A stretch of 64,000 bases of DNA, from the NCBI GenBank assembly GCA_028710895.1, contig JAQTTH010000001.1, positions 62,001 to 126,000 on the forward strand, written 5' to 3'. Shown here piece by piece: positions 8,039 to 16,046 of this stretch (its first letter is position 1; each line of letters starts with the position of its first letter). Made by a program: the position numbers and the translations under genes. A model generated the notes under the pieces. The model had not been told where the DNA came from. It worked only from the letters and a program-made list of their open reading frames with translations, and searched no databases. The DNA is from Paludibacter sp. (lineage in GTDB: Bacteria > Bacteroidota > Bacteroidia > Bacteroidales > Paludibacteraceae).

Positions 8039-8283
8039 GGAGGGCAGAAACGACTGAATAAAAATATATTAAAACATTGTATTTTAAATAGATAGATACT
8101 TGCTTACGATTTTACCGATTTGCAATACATCGAAAAACATATTCAAAAACATATATTCAGGCATAAAGTTCAGCAAAAAAACAATGTTTTGGGGATTTAT
8201 TTATACTTAAAATCAATTAAATCCACAGCTCAATATAGTTAAATACGAAATCAAAAATTCAGAAACAGATAAATAGTACGATC

Positions 8284-9690
8284 ATGAAAAACTTCTTAGA
8301 CGAAAATTTTCTTCTTCAAACCGAAACGGCTCAAAAACTCTATCACGAGCATGCAGCCAAAAAATCAATTATTGATTATCACTGTCATTTAATTCCGTCG
8401 ATGGTTGCAAACGACCACCAATTCAAATCACTTACCGAAGCATGGTTAGGTGGCGATCACTATAAATGGCGTGCCATGCGTACCAATGGCGTTGACGAAC
8501 GTTTTTGTACCGGAAAAGACACATCAGACTGGGAGAAATTCGAAAAATGGGCCGAAACTGTTCCGCATACTATGCGTAACCCATTATATCACTGGACCCA
8601 TTTGGAATTGAAAACTGCTTTTGGTGTTGAAAAATTACTTTCACCCAAAACAGCCCGTGAAATTTACGAAGAATGTACAGCAAAACTTCAAACTCCTGAA
8701 TTTTCGGCCCGCAACCTGATGCGTCATTACAAAGTGGAAGCAGTTTGTACTACCGATGACCCAATCGACACATTGGAACATCATATTAAAACCCGTCAGG
8801 ATGGTTTCGAAGTAAAAATGCTCCCAACATGGCGTCCGGATAAAGCTATGGCCGTAGAAAGCTCAGCTAATTTCCGCGACTATGTAGAGCAACTGGCTAA
8901 AATTTCTGAAGTAACTATTTCGTCTTTCGACGATATGATTCTGGCTCTTCGCAAACGTCAGGATTTCTTTGCCGAACAAGGTTGTAAATTATCTGACCAC
9001 GGAATTGAAGAATTCTATGCAGAAGATTATACCGAAGCTGAAATCAAAGCCATCTTCAATAAGGTATACGGCGGACAAGAATTAGCACATAGCGAAGTGT
9101 TGAAATTCAAATCGGCCATGATGGTTATTTTTGCTGAAATGGATTGGGAAAAAGGTTGGACGCAACAATTCCACTACGGAGCAATTCGTAATAACAATAC
9201 CCGTTTATTCAATCAATTAGGTGCAGATACTGGTTTTGATTCAATTGGAACATTCAATACAGCTAAAGCAATGTCGAAATTCCTTAACAGACTTGATACA
9301 AATAATAAGCTGGCTAAGACCATATTATACAACCTGAATCCAGCTGATAATGAAATGATTGCCACTATGATTGGTAACTTCCAGGACGGAACCGTACCGG
9401 GCAAAATTCAGTTTGGTTCGGGATGGTGGTTCCTCGATCAAAAAGATGGTATGGAAAAACAAATGAATTCACTTTCGGTACTTGGTTTATTAAGCCGTTT
9501 TGTAGGTATGTTGACAGATTCGCGCAGCTTCTTGTCGTATCCACGTCACGAATATTTCCGTCGCACACTTTGTAACCTGATTGGTAACGATGTGGAAATG
9601 GGATTACTTCCACACCAGGAAATGGAATTTATTGGCAAAATGGTTGAAGATATCAGCTACAATAATGCTAAAAACTTCTTTAAATTTTGA
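8284..9690 (+). CDS. uxaC: Glucuronate/galacturonate isomerase
   Basis: UxaC isomerises D-glucuronate to D-fructuronate and D-galacturonate to D-tagaturonate, the first step of hexuronate breakdown. The 468-residue length is normal. The amidohydrolase-type metal motif HCH is at 33-35 ('DYHCHL'), followed by the family stretch 'WLGGDHYKWRAMR'. The family-typical 'TDDP' and 'QFHYGAIRNNN' segments and the C-terminal 'SRSFLSYPRHEYFRR' are present. It is transcribed divergently from the regulator and ends at a hairpin terminator, so it is probably a single-gene transcript, separate from the kdgK operon. Confidence 0.95.
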   Translation: MKNFLDENFLLQTETAQKLYHEHAAKKSIIDYHCHLIPSMVANDHQFKSLTEAWLGGDHYKWRAMRTNGVDERFCTGKDTSDWEKFEKWAETVPHTMRNPLYHWTHLELKTAFGVEKLLSPKTAREIYEECTAKLQTPEFSARNLMRHYKVEAVCTTDDPIDTLEHHIKTRQDGFEVKMLPTWRPDKAMAVESSANFRDYVEQLAKISEVTISSFDDMILALRKRQDFFAEQGCKLSDHGIEEFYAEDYTEAEIKAIFNKVYGGQELAHSEVLKFKSAMMVIFAEMDWEKGWTQQFHYGAIRNNNTRLFNQLGADTGFDSIGTFNTAKAMSKFLNRLDTNNKLAKTILYNLNPADNEMIATMIGNFQDGTVPGKIQFGSGWWFLDQKDGMEKQMNSLSVLGLLSRFVGMLTDSRSFLSYPRHEYFRRTLCNLIGNDVEMGLLPHQEMEFIGKMVEDISYNNAKNFFKF

Positions 9691-9710
9691 TATTTAAATT
9701 AGATAACTTC

Positions 9711-9743
9711 AAAAGGTACAACTCACATTCAGTTGTATCTTTT
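9711..9743 (+). terminator. Terminator after uxaC
   Basis: Arms AAAAGGTACAACT (9711-9723) and AGTTGTATCTTTT (9731-9743) enclose a 7-base loop and are followed by T-rich sequence. Confidence 0.65.
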
Positions 9744-9828
9744 GTTGTTGATAAAATATAATAATCAATCAATTAATGCAGTAAAGATGTCATTTTTTGA
9801 ACAATGCAAATACAAATAATGAACTAAT

Positions 9829-9860
9829 TTTGCTTCTCAGAAAAAAAAGCAGTACTTTTG
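9829..9860 (+). promoter_or_regulatory. Promoter of the kdgK-kdgA-transporter operon
   Basis: A -33 TTTG at 9829-9832 and a -7 TACTTTTG at 9853-9860 are separated by 20 bp, an exact match to the Bacteroidota vegetative promoter. Transcription should begin near 9867, about 40 bases before the kdgK start. Confidence 0.75.
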
Positions 9861-9868
9861 GTCGACCA
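9859..9868. promoter_or_regulatory. Palindromic operator candidate overlapping the kdgK promoter
   Basis: TGGTCGACCA is a perfect 10-bp palindrome centred on CG. It overlaps the end of the -7 box and the predicted transcription start, an ideal place for repression by a LacI-type protein. Its sequence differs from O1 and O2. Confidence 0.5.
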
Positions 9869-9906
9869 ATTTAAAAACCCAATCAATATTTCAAAACAAA
9901 AAAACA

Positions 9907-10932
9907 ATGAGTAAAAAAATTGTAACATTAGGAGAAATTATGCTCCGTCTATCAACTCCAGGCAACACGCGTTTTGTTCAATCGGATGTATTTGATGTTG
10001 TTTATGGAGGAGGAGAAGCAAATGTTGCTGTGAGCTGTGCGAACTACGGCCACGAAGCTTATTTTGTATCAAAATTACCGAAACACGAAATCGGACAATC
10101 TGCCGTAAATGCTTTGCGCAAATATGGAGTAAAAACTGATTTTATTGCCCGTGGTGGCGACCGTGTGGGTATTTACTATCTCGAAACCGGAGCTTCAATG
10201 CGTCCAAGTAAGGTTATTTATGACCGTGCCCACTCATCAATTGCAGAAGCTACGGCTTCAGATTTTGATTTTGATGCCATCATGAAAGGAGCCGATTGGT
10301 TTCACTGGTCGGGAATTACACCTGCTATTTCGGATAGTGCTGCAGAATTGACCAAATTAGCTTGCGAAGCTGCAAAACGCAACGGTGTCACTGTTTCTGT
10401 AGATTTGAACTTCCGCAAAAAACTTTGGACAAAAGAAAAAGCTCAATCTATCATGCGTCCATTGATGCAATACGTAGATGTTTGTATCGGTAACGAAGAA
10501 GATGCTGAACTTTGCTTAGGATTTAAACCTGACTCAGATGTTGAAGGCGGACATACAGACGCAGAAGGCTACAAAGGCATTTTTACTCAAATGGCTCAGG
10601 AATTTGATTTCAAATATGTAATTTCAACTTTACGCGAATCATTCTCAGCAACCCACAATGGCTGGAAAGCTATGATTTATGACGGAACAGAATTCTACAC
10701 TTCAAAACGCTACGATATTGATCCAATTATCGACCGTGTTGGTGGTGGTGATTCATTCTCAGGGGGTGTAATCCACGGATTATTGACCAAGCCAAACCAA
10801 GGTGAGGCTTTGGAATTTGCTGTAGCAGCTTCGGCATTGAAACATACTGTAAACGGTGACTTTAACCTTGTATCTATCGAGGAGGTAGAAGCATTATGCG
10901 GAGGTGATTCAAGCGGACGCGTACAAAGATAA
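9907..10932 (+). CDS. kdgK: 2-keto-3-deoxygluconate kinase (PfkB family)
   Basis: KdgK phosphorylates 2-keto-3-deoxy-D-gluconate to KDPG. The 341-residue protein has the sugar-binding segment YGGGEANVA (33-41), DLNFR (166-170), NEED (196-199) and the GGGD anion-hole/catalytic loop with Asp282. It is followed by the KDPG aldolase gene on the same strand after 122 bp, which supports the assignment. It is the better KDG kinase candidate of the two paralogues in the window because it keeps the GGxxANxA motif. The promoter and a palindromic operator lie immediately upstream. Confidence 0.87.
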   Translation: MSKKIVTLGEIMLRLSTPGNTRFVQSDVFDVVYGGGEANVAVSCANYGHEAYFVSKLPKHEIGQSAVNALRKYGVKTDFIARGGDRVGIYYLETGASMRPSKVIYDRAHSSIAEATASDFDFDAIMKGADWFHWSGITPAISDSAAELTKLACEAAKRNGVTVSVDLNFRKKLWTKEKAQSIMRPLMQYVDVCIGNEEDAELCLGFKPDSDVEGGHTDAEGYKGIFTQMAQEFDFKYVISTLRESFSATHNGWKAMIYDGTEFYTSKRYDIDPIIDRVGGGDSFSGGVIHGLLTKPNQGEALEFAVAASALKHTVNGDFNLVSIEEVEALCGGDSSGRVQR

Positions 10933-10938
10933 ATTCAG

Positions 10939-11046
10939 TTACTATTTTTTCATTTACAATTCACCATTACATTGATAATGATACGTAAATGGAAAAATAG
11001 TAATTTTTAGTTTTTAAATAGTAAGTAGTAAATGACTAAATAGTAA
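10939..11046. repeat. Three copies of the dispersed 19-bp repeat between kdgK and kdgA
   Basis: Copies lie at 10939-10957 (plus), 10985-11003 (minus, 18 of 19 matching) and 11028-11046 (minus). The first two can form a stem of about 19 bp around a 27-base loop in the operon mRNA, which may affect processing or relative expression of the two genes. Confidence 0.7.
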
Positions 11047-11054
11047 ATAATATT

Positions 11055-11720
11055 ATGCGTTTCTCAAAAATTCAGGTAATGACAGCTATGAAGGAAACAG
11101 GTATGGTTCCTGTATTCTACAATAGCGATATTGAAGTAGCAAAAAAAGTAGTAAAAGCTTGTTACGAAGGTGGTGTTCGTGCATTTGAGTTCACCAACCG
11201 TGGTGATTTTGCACACGAAGTATTTCGCGACCTTGTAAAATATGCAACCAAAGAATGCCCCGAAATGATTATGGGTATTGGTTCTATTGTTGACGCTCCA
11301 ACTGCTACACTTTACATTCAAATGGGTGCTAACTTTATTGTTGGACCGCTTTTCAATCCGGAAGTAGCTAAAGTAGCTAACCGTCGTCTGATTCCTTATG
11401 CACCGGGTTGTGGCTCTGTGTCGGAAGTTGGATTTGCTCAGGAAGCAGGTTGCGACATCTGTAAAGTATTCCCGGGCGATGTACTCGGTGCAGCTTTTGT
11501 GAAAAATCTGAAAGCACCAATGCCATGGTCGAACCTAATGGTTACCGGCGGTGTGAAACCAGAAGAAGCTAACCTGAAAACATGGTTCGATGCTGGTGTA
11601 ACTTGTGTGGGTATGGGTTCAAACCTTTTACCTGCAGATATGATGAAAGCCGGCGACTGGGCGGGTATTACCAAATTGTGTAGCGACGCGCTTGCAATTG
11701 TTCAAAAAGTACGTAAATAA
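11055..11720 (+). CDS. kdgA: KDPG (2-keto-3-deoxy-6-phosphogluconate) aldolase
   Basis: This aldolase cleaves KDPG to pyruvate and glyceraldehyde 3-phosphate and may also act on 4-hydroxy-2-oxoglutarate. The 221-residue protein has Glu45 in 'RAFEFTNRG', corresponding to the catalytic Glu45 of E. coli Eda, and the Schiff-base lysine at 137 in 'CKVFPGD'. The usual PGVxTPTE segment reads PGCGSVSEV, a variant I associate with Bacteroidota homologues. The gene lies in the kdgK operon, with a three-copy repeat before it and the transporter gene 30 bp after it. Confidence 0.92.
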   Translation: MRFSKIQVMTAMKETGMVPVFYNSDIEVAKKVVKACYEGGVRAFEFTNRGDFAHEVFRDLVKYATKECPEMIMGIGSIVDAPTATLYIQMGANFIVGPLFNPEVAKVANRRLIPYAPGCGSVSEVGFAQEAGCDICKVFPGDVLGAAFVKNLKAPMPWSNLMVTGGVKPEEANLKTWFDAGVTCVGMGSNLLPADMMKAGDWAGITKLCSDALAIVQKVRK

Positions 11721-11750
11721 TTCACTTTAAATATCCTTAAATAATTTATT

Positions 11751-13289
11751 ATGTCACAATCAACTGCTGAAAAAATGACCGGTTATCGCTGGACCATTAT
11801 CAGTTTACTTCTGTTTTCGACGACAGTAAACTATATGGACCGTAACGTAATTGGGTATCTCAAGGATTATTTTTGTTCTTCCACCGGTTTCGGTTGGTCG
11901 GCTACCGATTTTTCTATTTTAACCTCTGTATTTACTGCTTTCTACGCAGGATTTACACTTTTTGCCGGATTTATCATTGATAAAATCGGTACAAAGATTG
12001 GACTTGCTGCTTCACTCATAGTTTGGTCTGTTGCTGGTGCCGCAAGTGCTTTTATGGGAAAAAGCGTATTAGGACAAGTTGCAGCACGTGGCCTTTTTGG
12101 AGCCGGTGAATCAGGTAACTTCCCTGCATCTATTAAAACTGTTGCTGAATGGTTCCCGAAGAAAGAGCGTGCATTAGCTACGGGGATTTTCAACTCCGGG
12201 TCTAATATTGGTGCCATGATTTGTGCATTAATTATTCCTGTAATTTTAGCAGAATGGAATCCTAACGAAGGAAACGGCTTGTTCTTGGGCATTTTCCACG
12301 GTTGGCAAATGGCATTTATCATTACCGGTGTTGTAGGCTTTATCTGGCTGATTTTCTGGAGTAAATTATATGCAACTCCAAAACAAATGCTTTCTAAAGG
12401 CAAAATCAGTCAAAGCGAATATGATTATATCCATAGTGACGATGAAGCAGCTCCGGTTGTTGATCCAACCGCTCCGGCAGTAAAAGTTCCATGGTATAAA
12501 ATGTTGACATACAAACAAACATGGGCATTTGTGGCCGGCAAGTTTATGACTGACGGTATCTGGTGGTTCTTGTTGTTCTGGTTGCCAACTTATATCAAAC
12601 AACAATTCTGCGACGGCATGAGTCCGATTGAAACTAAGCATACAGTTATGTACTCTACTTTTGTGGTGTACGGTATTGCAATCATTGGTTCAATCTACGG
12701 TGGTTCTATTCCAATGACCTTTATGAATAAAGGCTGGCAAACCTATAAAGCTCGTATGACGGCGCTTTTGCTTATTGCATTCTTCCCACTATTGTTATTA
12801 GGGACTCAATATGCAGCCAGTTTTGGTTTAATAGCAGCTGTTGCCATCATTAGTATTGGAGGTGCAGCTCATCAGGCATGGTCAGCTAACCTGTTTACAA
12901 CTGTATCGGATATGTTCCCTAAAAAAGCTGTTGGTTCAGTTACCGGCGTAGGAGCTGCTGCTGGTGGTTTAGGTGGTGTTTTAGTACAATTGTTTGCAGG
13001 AGGTATGGAAGATAAATTTCGTATTCAGGGAGTTATGGAAGCCAGCAAAGCCGGCTTAATTAAAGCTACAAATCTGATTCCACTTGACAAGGTAAAAATT
13101 GATAACCTCAAAGAAGTATTGGTTGATCCAAACAATACTGAATTGTATATACAGGCAAAACATATGATTGCGACTAATGTTTCCATAGCATATGGAATCA
13201 TGTTCTCTGTTTGTTCATTGGCTTACCTTATTGCCTGGGCAATTATGAAATCTCTTGTTCCAAGACATAAACCAATAACCGATTTATAA
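11751..13289 (+). CDS. MFS transporter, probable hexuronate importer
   Basis: The 512-residue inner-membrane protein belongs to the anion:cation symporter branch of the major facilitator superfamily (ExuT/GudP type). The N-terminus 'RWTIISLLLFSTTVNYMDR' and the motif 'GESGNFPASIKTVAEWFP' are characteristic of ExuT relatives. About twelve hydrophobic segments are visible, with a long central loop near 215-245 and an extra hydrophilic insertion of about 60 residues before the last helix. It lies 30 bp after kdgA and ends at a strong terminator. Its likely cargo is galacturonate or glucuronate released from pectin. Confidence 0.9.
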   Translation: MSQSTAEKMTGYRWTIISLLLFSTTVNYMDRNVIGYLKDYFCSSTGFGWSATDFSILTSVFTAFYAGFTLFAGFIIDKIGTKIGLAASLIVWSVAGAASAFMGKSVLGQVAARGLFGAGESGNFPASIKTVAEWFPKKERALATGIFNSGSNIGAMICALIIPVILAEWNPNEGNGLFLGIFHGWQMAFIITGVVGFIWLIFWSKLYATPKQMLSKGKISQSEYDYIHSDDEAAPVVDPTAPAVKVPWYKMLTYKQTWAFVAGKFMTDGIWWFLLFWLPTYIKQQFCDGMSPIETKHTVMYSTFVVYGIAIIGSIYGGSIPMTFMNKGWQTYKARMTALLLIAFFPLLLLGTQYAASFGLIAAVAIISIGGAAHQAWSANLFTTVSDMFPKKAVGSVTGVGAAAGGLGGVLVQLFAGGMEDKFRIQGVMEASKAGLIKATNLIPLDKVKIDNLKEVLVDPNNTELYIQAKHMIATNVSIAYGIMFSVCSLAYLIAWAIMKSLVPRHKPITDL

Positions 13290-13317
13290 TAGTTTGATAG
13301 TTTGAGTAAATCGTTTT

Positions 13318-13355
13318 AAGAGTCCAGGCAGCTAATTGCCTGGACTCTTTTTTTT
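13318..13355 (+). terminator. Strong intrinsic terminator of the kdgK operon
   Basis: A perfect 13-bp stem (AAGAGTCCAGGCA at 13318-13330 and TGCCTGGACTCTT at 13337-13349) with a 6-base loop is followed by a run of T. Confidence 0.9.
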
Positions 13356-13494
13356 AGAATCAGTGCTTCCTGATAAATATGCAACTATCCACCGAAGAAT
13401 CAGTTTGAAGCTACCGGGCATAAGCTTAGAGGCTGTAAATGACGAAATGGCTATAATAAAACATGGCAATCGGACTTCATCATTGCTGCTTCAA

Positions 13495-13538
13495 TAAAAA
13501 ATCCGGAAAATTACTTCTCTCAAAGTAATTTTCCGGAT
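13495..13538 (-). terminator. Terminator of the M61 peptidase gene
   Basis: A perfect 16-bp inverted repeat lies at 13501-13516 and 13523-13538 with a 6-base loop. Read on the minus strand it is followed by TTTTTT, so it terminates the peptidase transcript. Confidence 0.85.
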
Positions 13539-13565
13539 GTAAGCTATACGGATATGCTGGTTATA

Positions 13566-15386
13566 TTACTTGCCAAAAACAAGTTGTCTGAGTTTTAGCT
13601 GTGCCTCAGTAGCATTTTTATCAGGCTCTATCAAACAACGAAATGTAACAGGAATTCGAATCGGATATCCGTGGCTTTTGTATCGTTGGCCATAATGTTC
13701 GAACACTACCTCCAGCCGTTTTTTATCGACCGGATTCTCAAGCAGGTCAATGTGTTTCGAGTAATTGGTTTCGTTTACTTCCACACTATCAACAGACTCC
13801 AGATAATCGCCGGAAGAAATAGAAAACACATTATAATTTGGCTGTGTGTTTAGCACGATACATTTATTACGACTTGTATCAAAACGTACAGCCCAATCGC
13901 CATAGGTGTACATACTATCAGCTTTTTCAGGGTAAAATTTATAGCCTAATTTACCGAGATATTGCTCAACAGGCAGCGGATAATTCCCTACCACAAGCGA
14001 ATCTATCATTCCTTTCAGCAGTGGATGTGTACGCGAAATCAGTTCCTGAATCAGGTCGTCTTCTTTAAAGAATGAGCCTTTGTATTTTTCGTCCAGAGCA
14101 AAAATTACCTTTTTAAGGTTCTGTTCTCCGTTGGTCAATTCATTCATCCGGATATCCATCAGAAATGCAACCAATGCACCACGGTTATAGACATTCCTAT
14201 AAACATTCTCATCCTTATTCTCGCATATTTTCTCACCAAACTCGGTCATAGAGATATTCGGGTAACGGTTCGAATAGATGACTTTATCACGGATATTTTC
14301 AATAAACTCTTTCTCTGTCAGAATGGAGTCCTGCATATTTGTAAGTGCCGAAAAATATTCCACAGAGCCTTCGTACATCCACAAATGCTTCGACATAACC
14401 GGAGTTTTAAAATTATAATTATACACACGCTCCGACTTAAGCGAAAGCGGTGTAAGTACATGCAGAAATTCATGCGAGCTTACATGGGTAACAAAACGCT
14501 TTAACTGATCTTTATCACGCGTTTCGTAGCCGAAATAAAAAGAAGAGCGTGAATGCTCCAATGCCCCCACTCCACCATAACGACTTATTCTATCATCATT
14601 CGGCCCGTGGAAGAAAAATGAGAAACAATAATTATCTGTTGGGAAAACAGGAAAAAAACGGGCCATAGACGTTTCAAGTACAGGTTTCATTATTTCCAGC
14701 ACACTGGCAGCTGTTACAGCACCTGTACGCGAATACACGGCAATATGAAATGTACAGTTTTTCACCTTCAACGAAACTGTATCGGGATGAGCGTACATGA
14801 GTGGGTTATCAATTAAAGTGGCATAGTCAGGCAATTCAACTTTATCAGCCACATCCGATAATGCCTGCACACTGGCCGATGAAGCACAAAACAAGCCGGC
14901 ATTCTTATGAATATTCAACTCGAATGGTATTTTTTCATATCCTTCAAAAAAACCAAACAAAGCATGTGTGTTCAGGATATAAAAAGTATTGAGCTCAAAG
15001 TCTGTTCCTCCCGGCTGGAATATATAGTCTTTCTTATTATTCGAAATCCACGTTCCTTCAACAACATATTCTATGTGTGCCAGTTGCTTTGCATTAAATA
15101 TGCGGAAATTATTTTCTTTTTTGTTGTATTGCACCCGTAGTTTTTTCCCTGCCTGGTCGGTTGCTTTCAGGCCTTTTATGAAAGAGCCATAGTCTTTTAC
15201 CATGTACGAACCCGGAATGGATGTTGGAAACTGATACAGCAATGTATCCCGGTTTAGCTCCGGCACATCCAGAATCACAGGCAAACGGTTGTTTTTACAA
15301 GCTGTCAGGTCCACATGAAAAACATAATGTTGTGCGTGGACAGCCATAAAGGCAAACAACAACATAGCCAGAACTACTTTCTTCAT
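13566..15386 (-). CDS. M61-family metallopeptidase, exported
   Basis: The 606-residue protein starts with a signal peptide (MKKVVLAMLLFAFMAVHAQ) and follows the M61 (glycyl aminopeptidase-like) layout: an N-terminal beta domain to about 210, then the catalytic domain with HEFLH at 305-309 and a downstream Glu339 in 'MYEGSVEYF' as the third zinc ligand. The C-terminal part (about 490-590) resembles a degenerate PDZ domain. It probably degrades peptides in the periplasm or outside the cell. It is monocistronic, with its own terminator, and no functional link to the hexuronate genes is visible. Confidence 0.88.
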   Translation of the reverse strand: MKKVVLAMLLFAFMAVHAQHYVFHVDLTACKNNRLPVILDVPELNRDTLLYQFPTSIPGSYMVKDYGSFIKGLKATDQAGKKLRVQYNKKENNFRIFNAKQLAHIEYVVEGTWISNNKKDYIFQPGGTDFELNTFYILNTHALFGFFEGYEKIPFELNIHKNAGLFCASSASVQALSDVADKVELPDYATLIDNPLMYAHPDTVSLKVKNCTFHIAVYSRTGAVTAASVLEIMKPVLETSMARFFPVFPTDNYCFSFFFHGPNDDRISRYGGVGALEHSRSSFYFGYETRDKDQLKRFVTHVSSHEFLHVLTPLSLKSERVYNYNFKTPVMSKHLWMYEGSVEYFSALTNMQDSILTEKEFIENIRDKVIYSNRYPNISMTEFGEKICENKDENVYRNVYNRGALVAFLMDIRMNELTNGEQNLKKVIFALDEKYKGSFFKEDDLIQELISRTHPLLKGMIDSLVVGNYPLPVEQYLGKLGYKFYPEKADSMYTYGDWAVRFDTSRNKCIVLNTQPNYNVFSISSGDYLESVDSVEVNETNYSKHIDLLENPVDKKRLEVVFEHYGQRYKSHGYPIRIPVTFRCLIEPDKNATEAQLKLRQLVFGK

Positions 15387-16046
15387 ATAATATGTATTAA
15401 AATTTCATAGTTGCAAACCTACTAATTATCATTAACAAAATCAAGAAAAACAATACATTTTTTTGAACAAATTCACTAAACTATATTTTCATTCCCACGG
15501 CTTTCCTGAAAGGGTTGTTAGCTTACTCCCGCTTATTCAAAAAAGTCTCAAAATCAAAGAACGATTCATTTTTTCTTCTTTTTGTGATTCTTTTGTGGTT
15601 TATGATTTAAAAAGTTGAATTCCCACCTATAAAAACAGATCATCAGAGAGTCTTTTCAACGAAAGTTGGAGAGATTCTTTTTTTTAGAATATTTTCACAC
15701 ACCTGGTTTTTTACTACAAGTACCTGTGGCACTAAATTACATTCATGTAGTATATATTGCTACACAGACAGTTATAAATCACAAAGTATGGCAACTACCC
15801 CTAAAATTCTTGGGAAAAATATTGAAAATGCTAAAGAGATTTTGTATGTTTGTGAAAGAAAAAAGCAAAGAAAAGTATCTTTCGGTTAATACAATTTCAA
15901 ATTTAACTATTAATACTTATTCAACTATTTATTTGATATTTAAAAAACGAATATATTTTTCTACAGCATATTTACAATTCACTTTTCATTGAATTTTCGA
16001 GCAAGTAAAAGCTATTATAAATTTTCCTTAAAAAAAGGCAGTTCTT
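15387..16046. other. 660-bp intergenic region
   Basis: The region is AT-rich and contains no convincing gene; an open frame at 15666-15992 has no recognisable features. An imperfect hairpin at about 15645-15678 is followed by eight T on the plus strand, resembling a terminator without an obvious gene before it. A small RNA is possible but not supported further. Confidence 0.5.

Larger units (their letters stand above)
7934..8283. other. Divergent control region between the LacI-type gene and uxaC
   Basis: This 350-bp region holds a minus-strand -7 box, two candidate LacI operators and a 240-bp AT-rich leader before uxaC. I could not identify a convincing uxaC promoter, and no small ORF or RNA gene is apparent. 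Confidence 0.7.

Noticed and set aside
8041-8283. A riboswitch or promoter in the uxaC leader
   Set aside because: I could not find a TAnnTTTG box with a correctly spaced -33 element or any conserved RNA structure; the sequence is mainly A and T.
15666-15992. 108-codon open frame on the plus strand
   Set aside because: The composition is that of AT-rich intergenic DNA, and there is no promoter, signal peptide or family motif.
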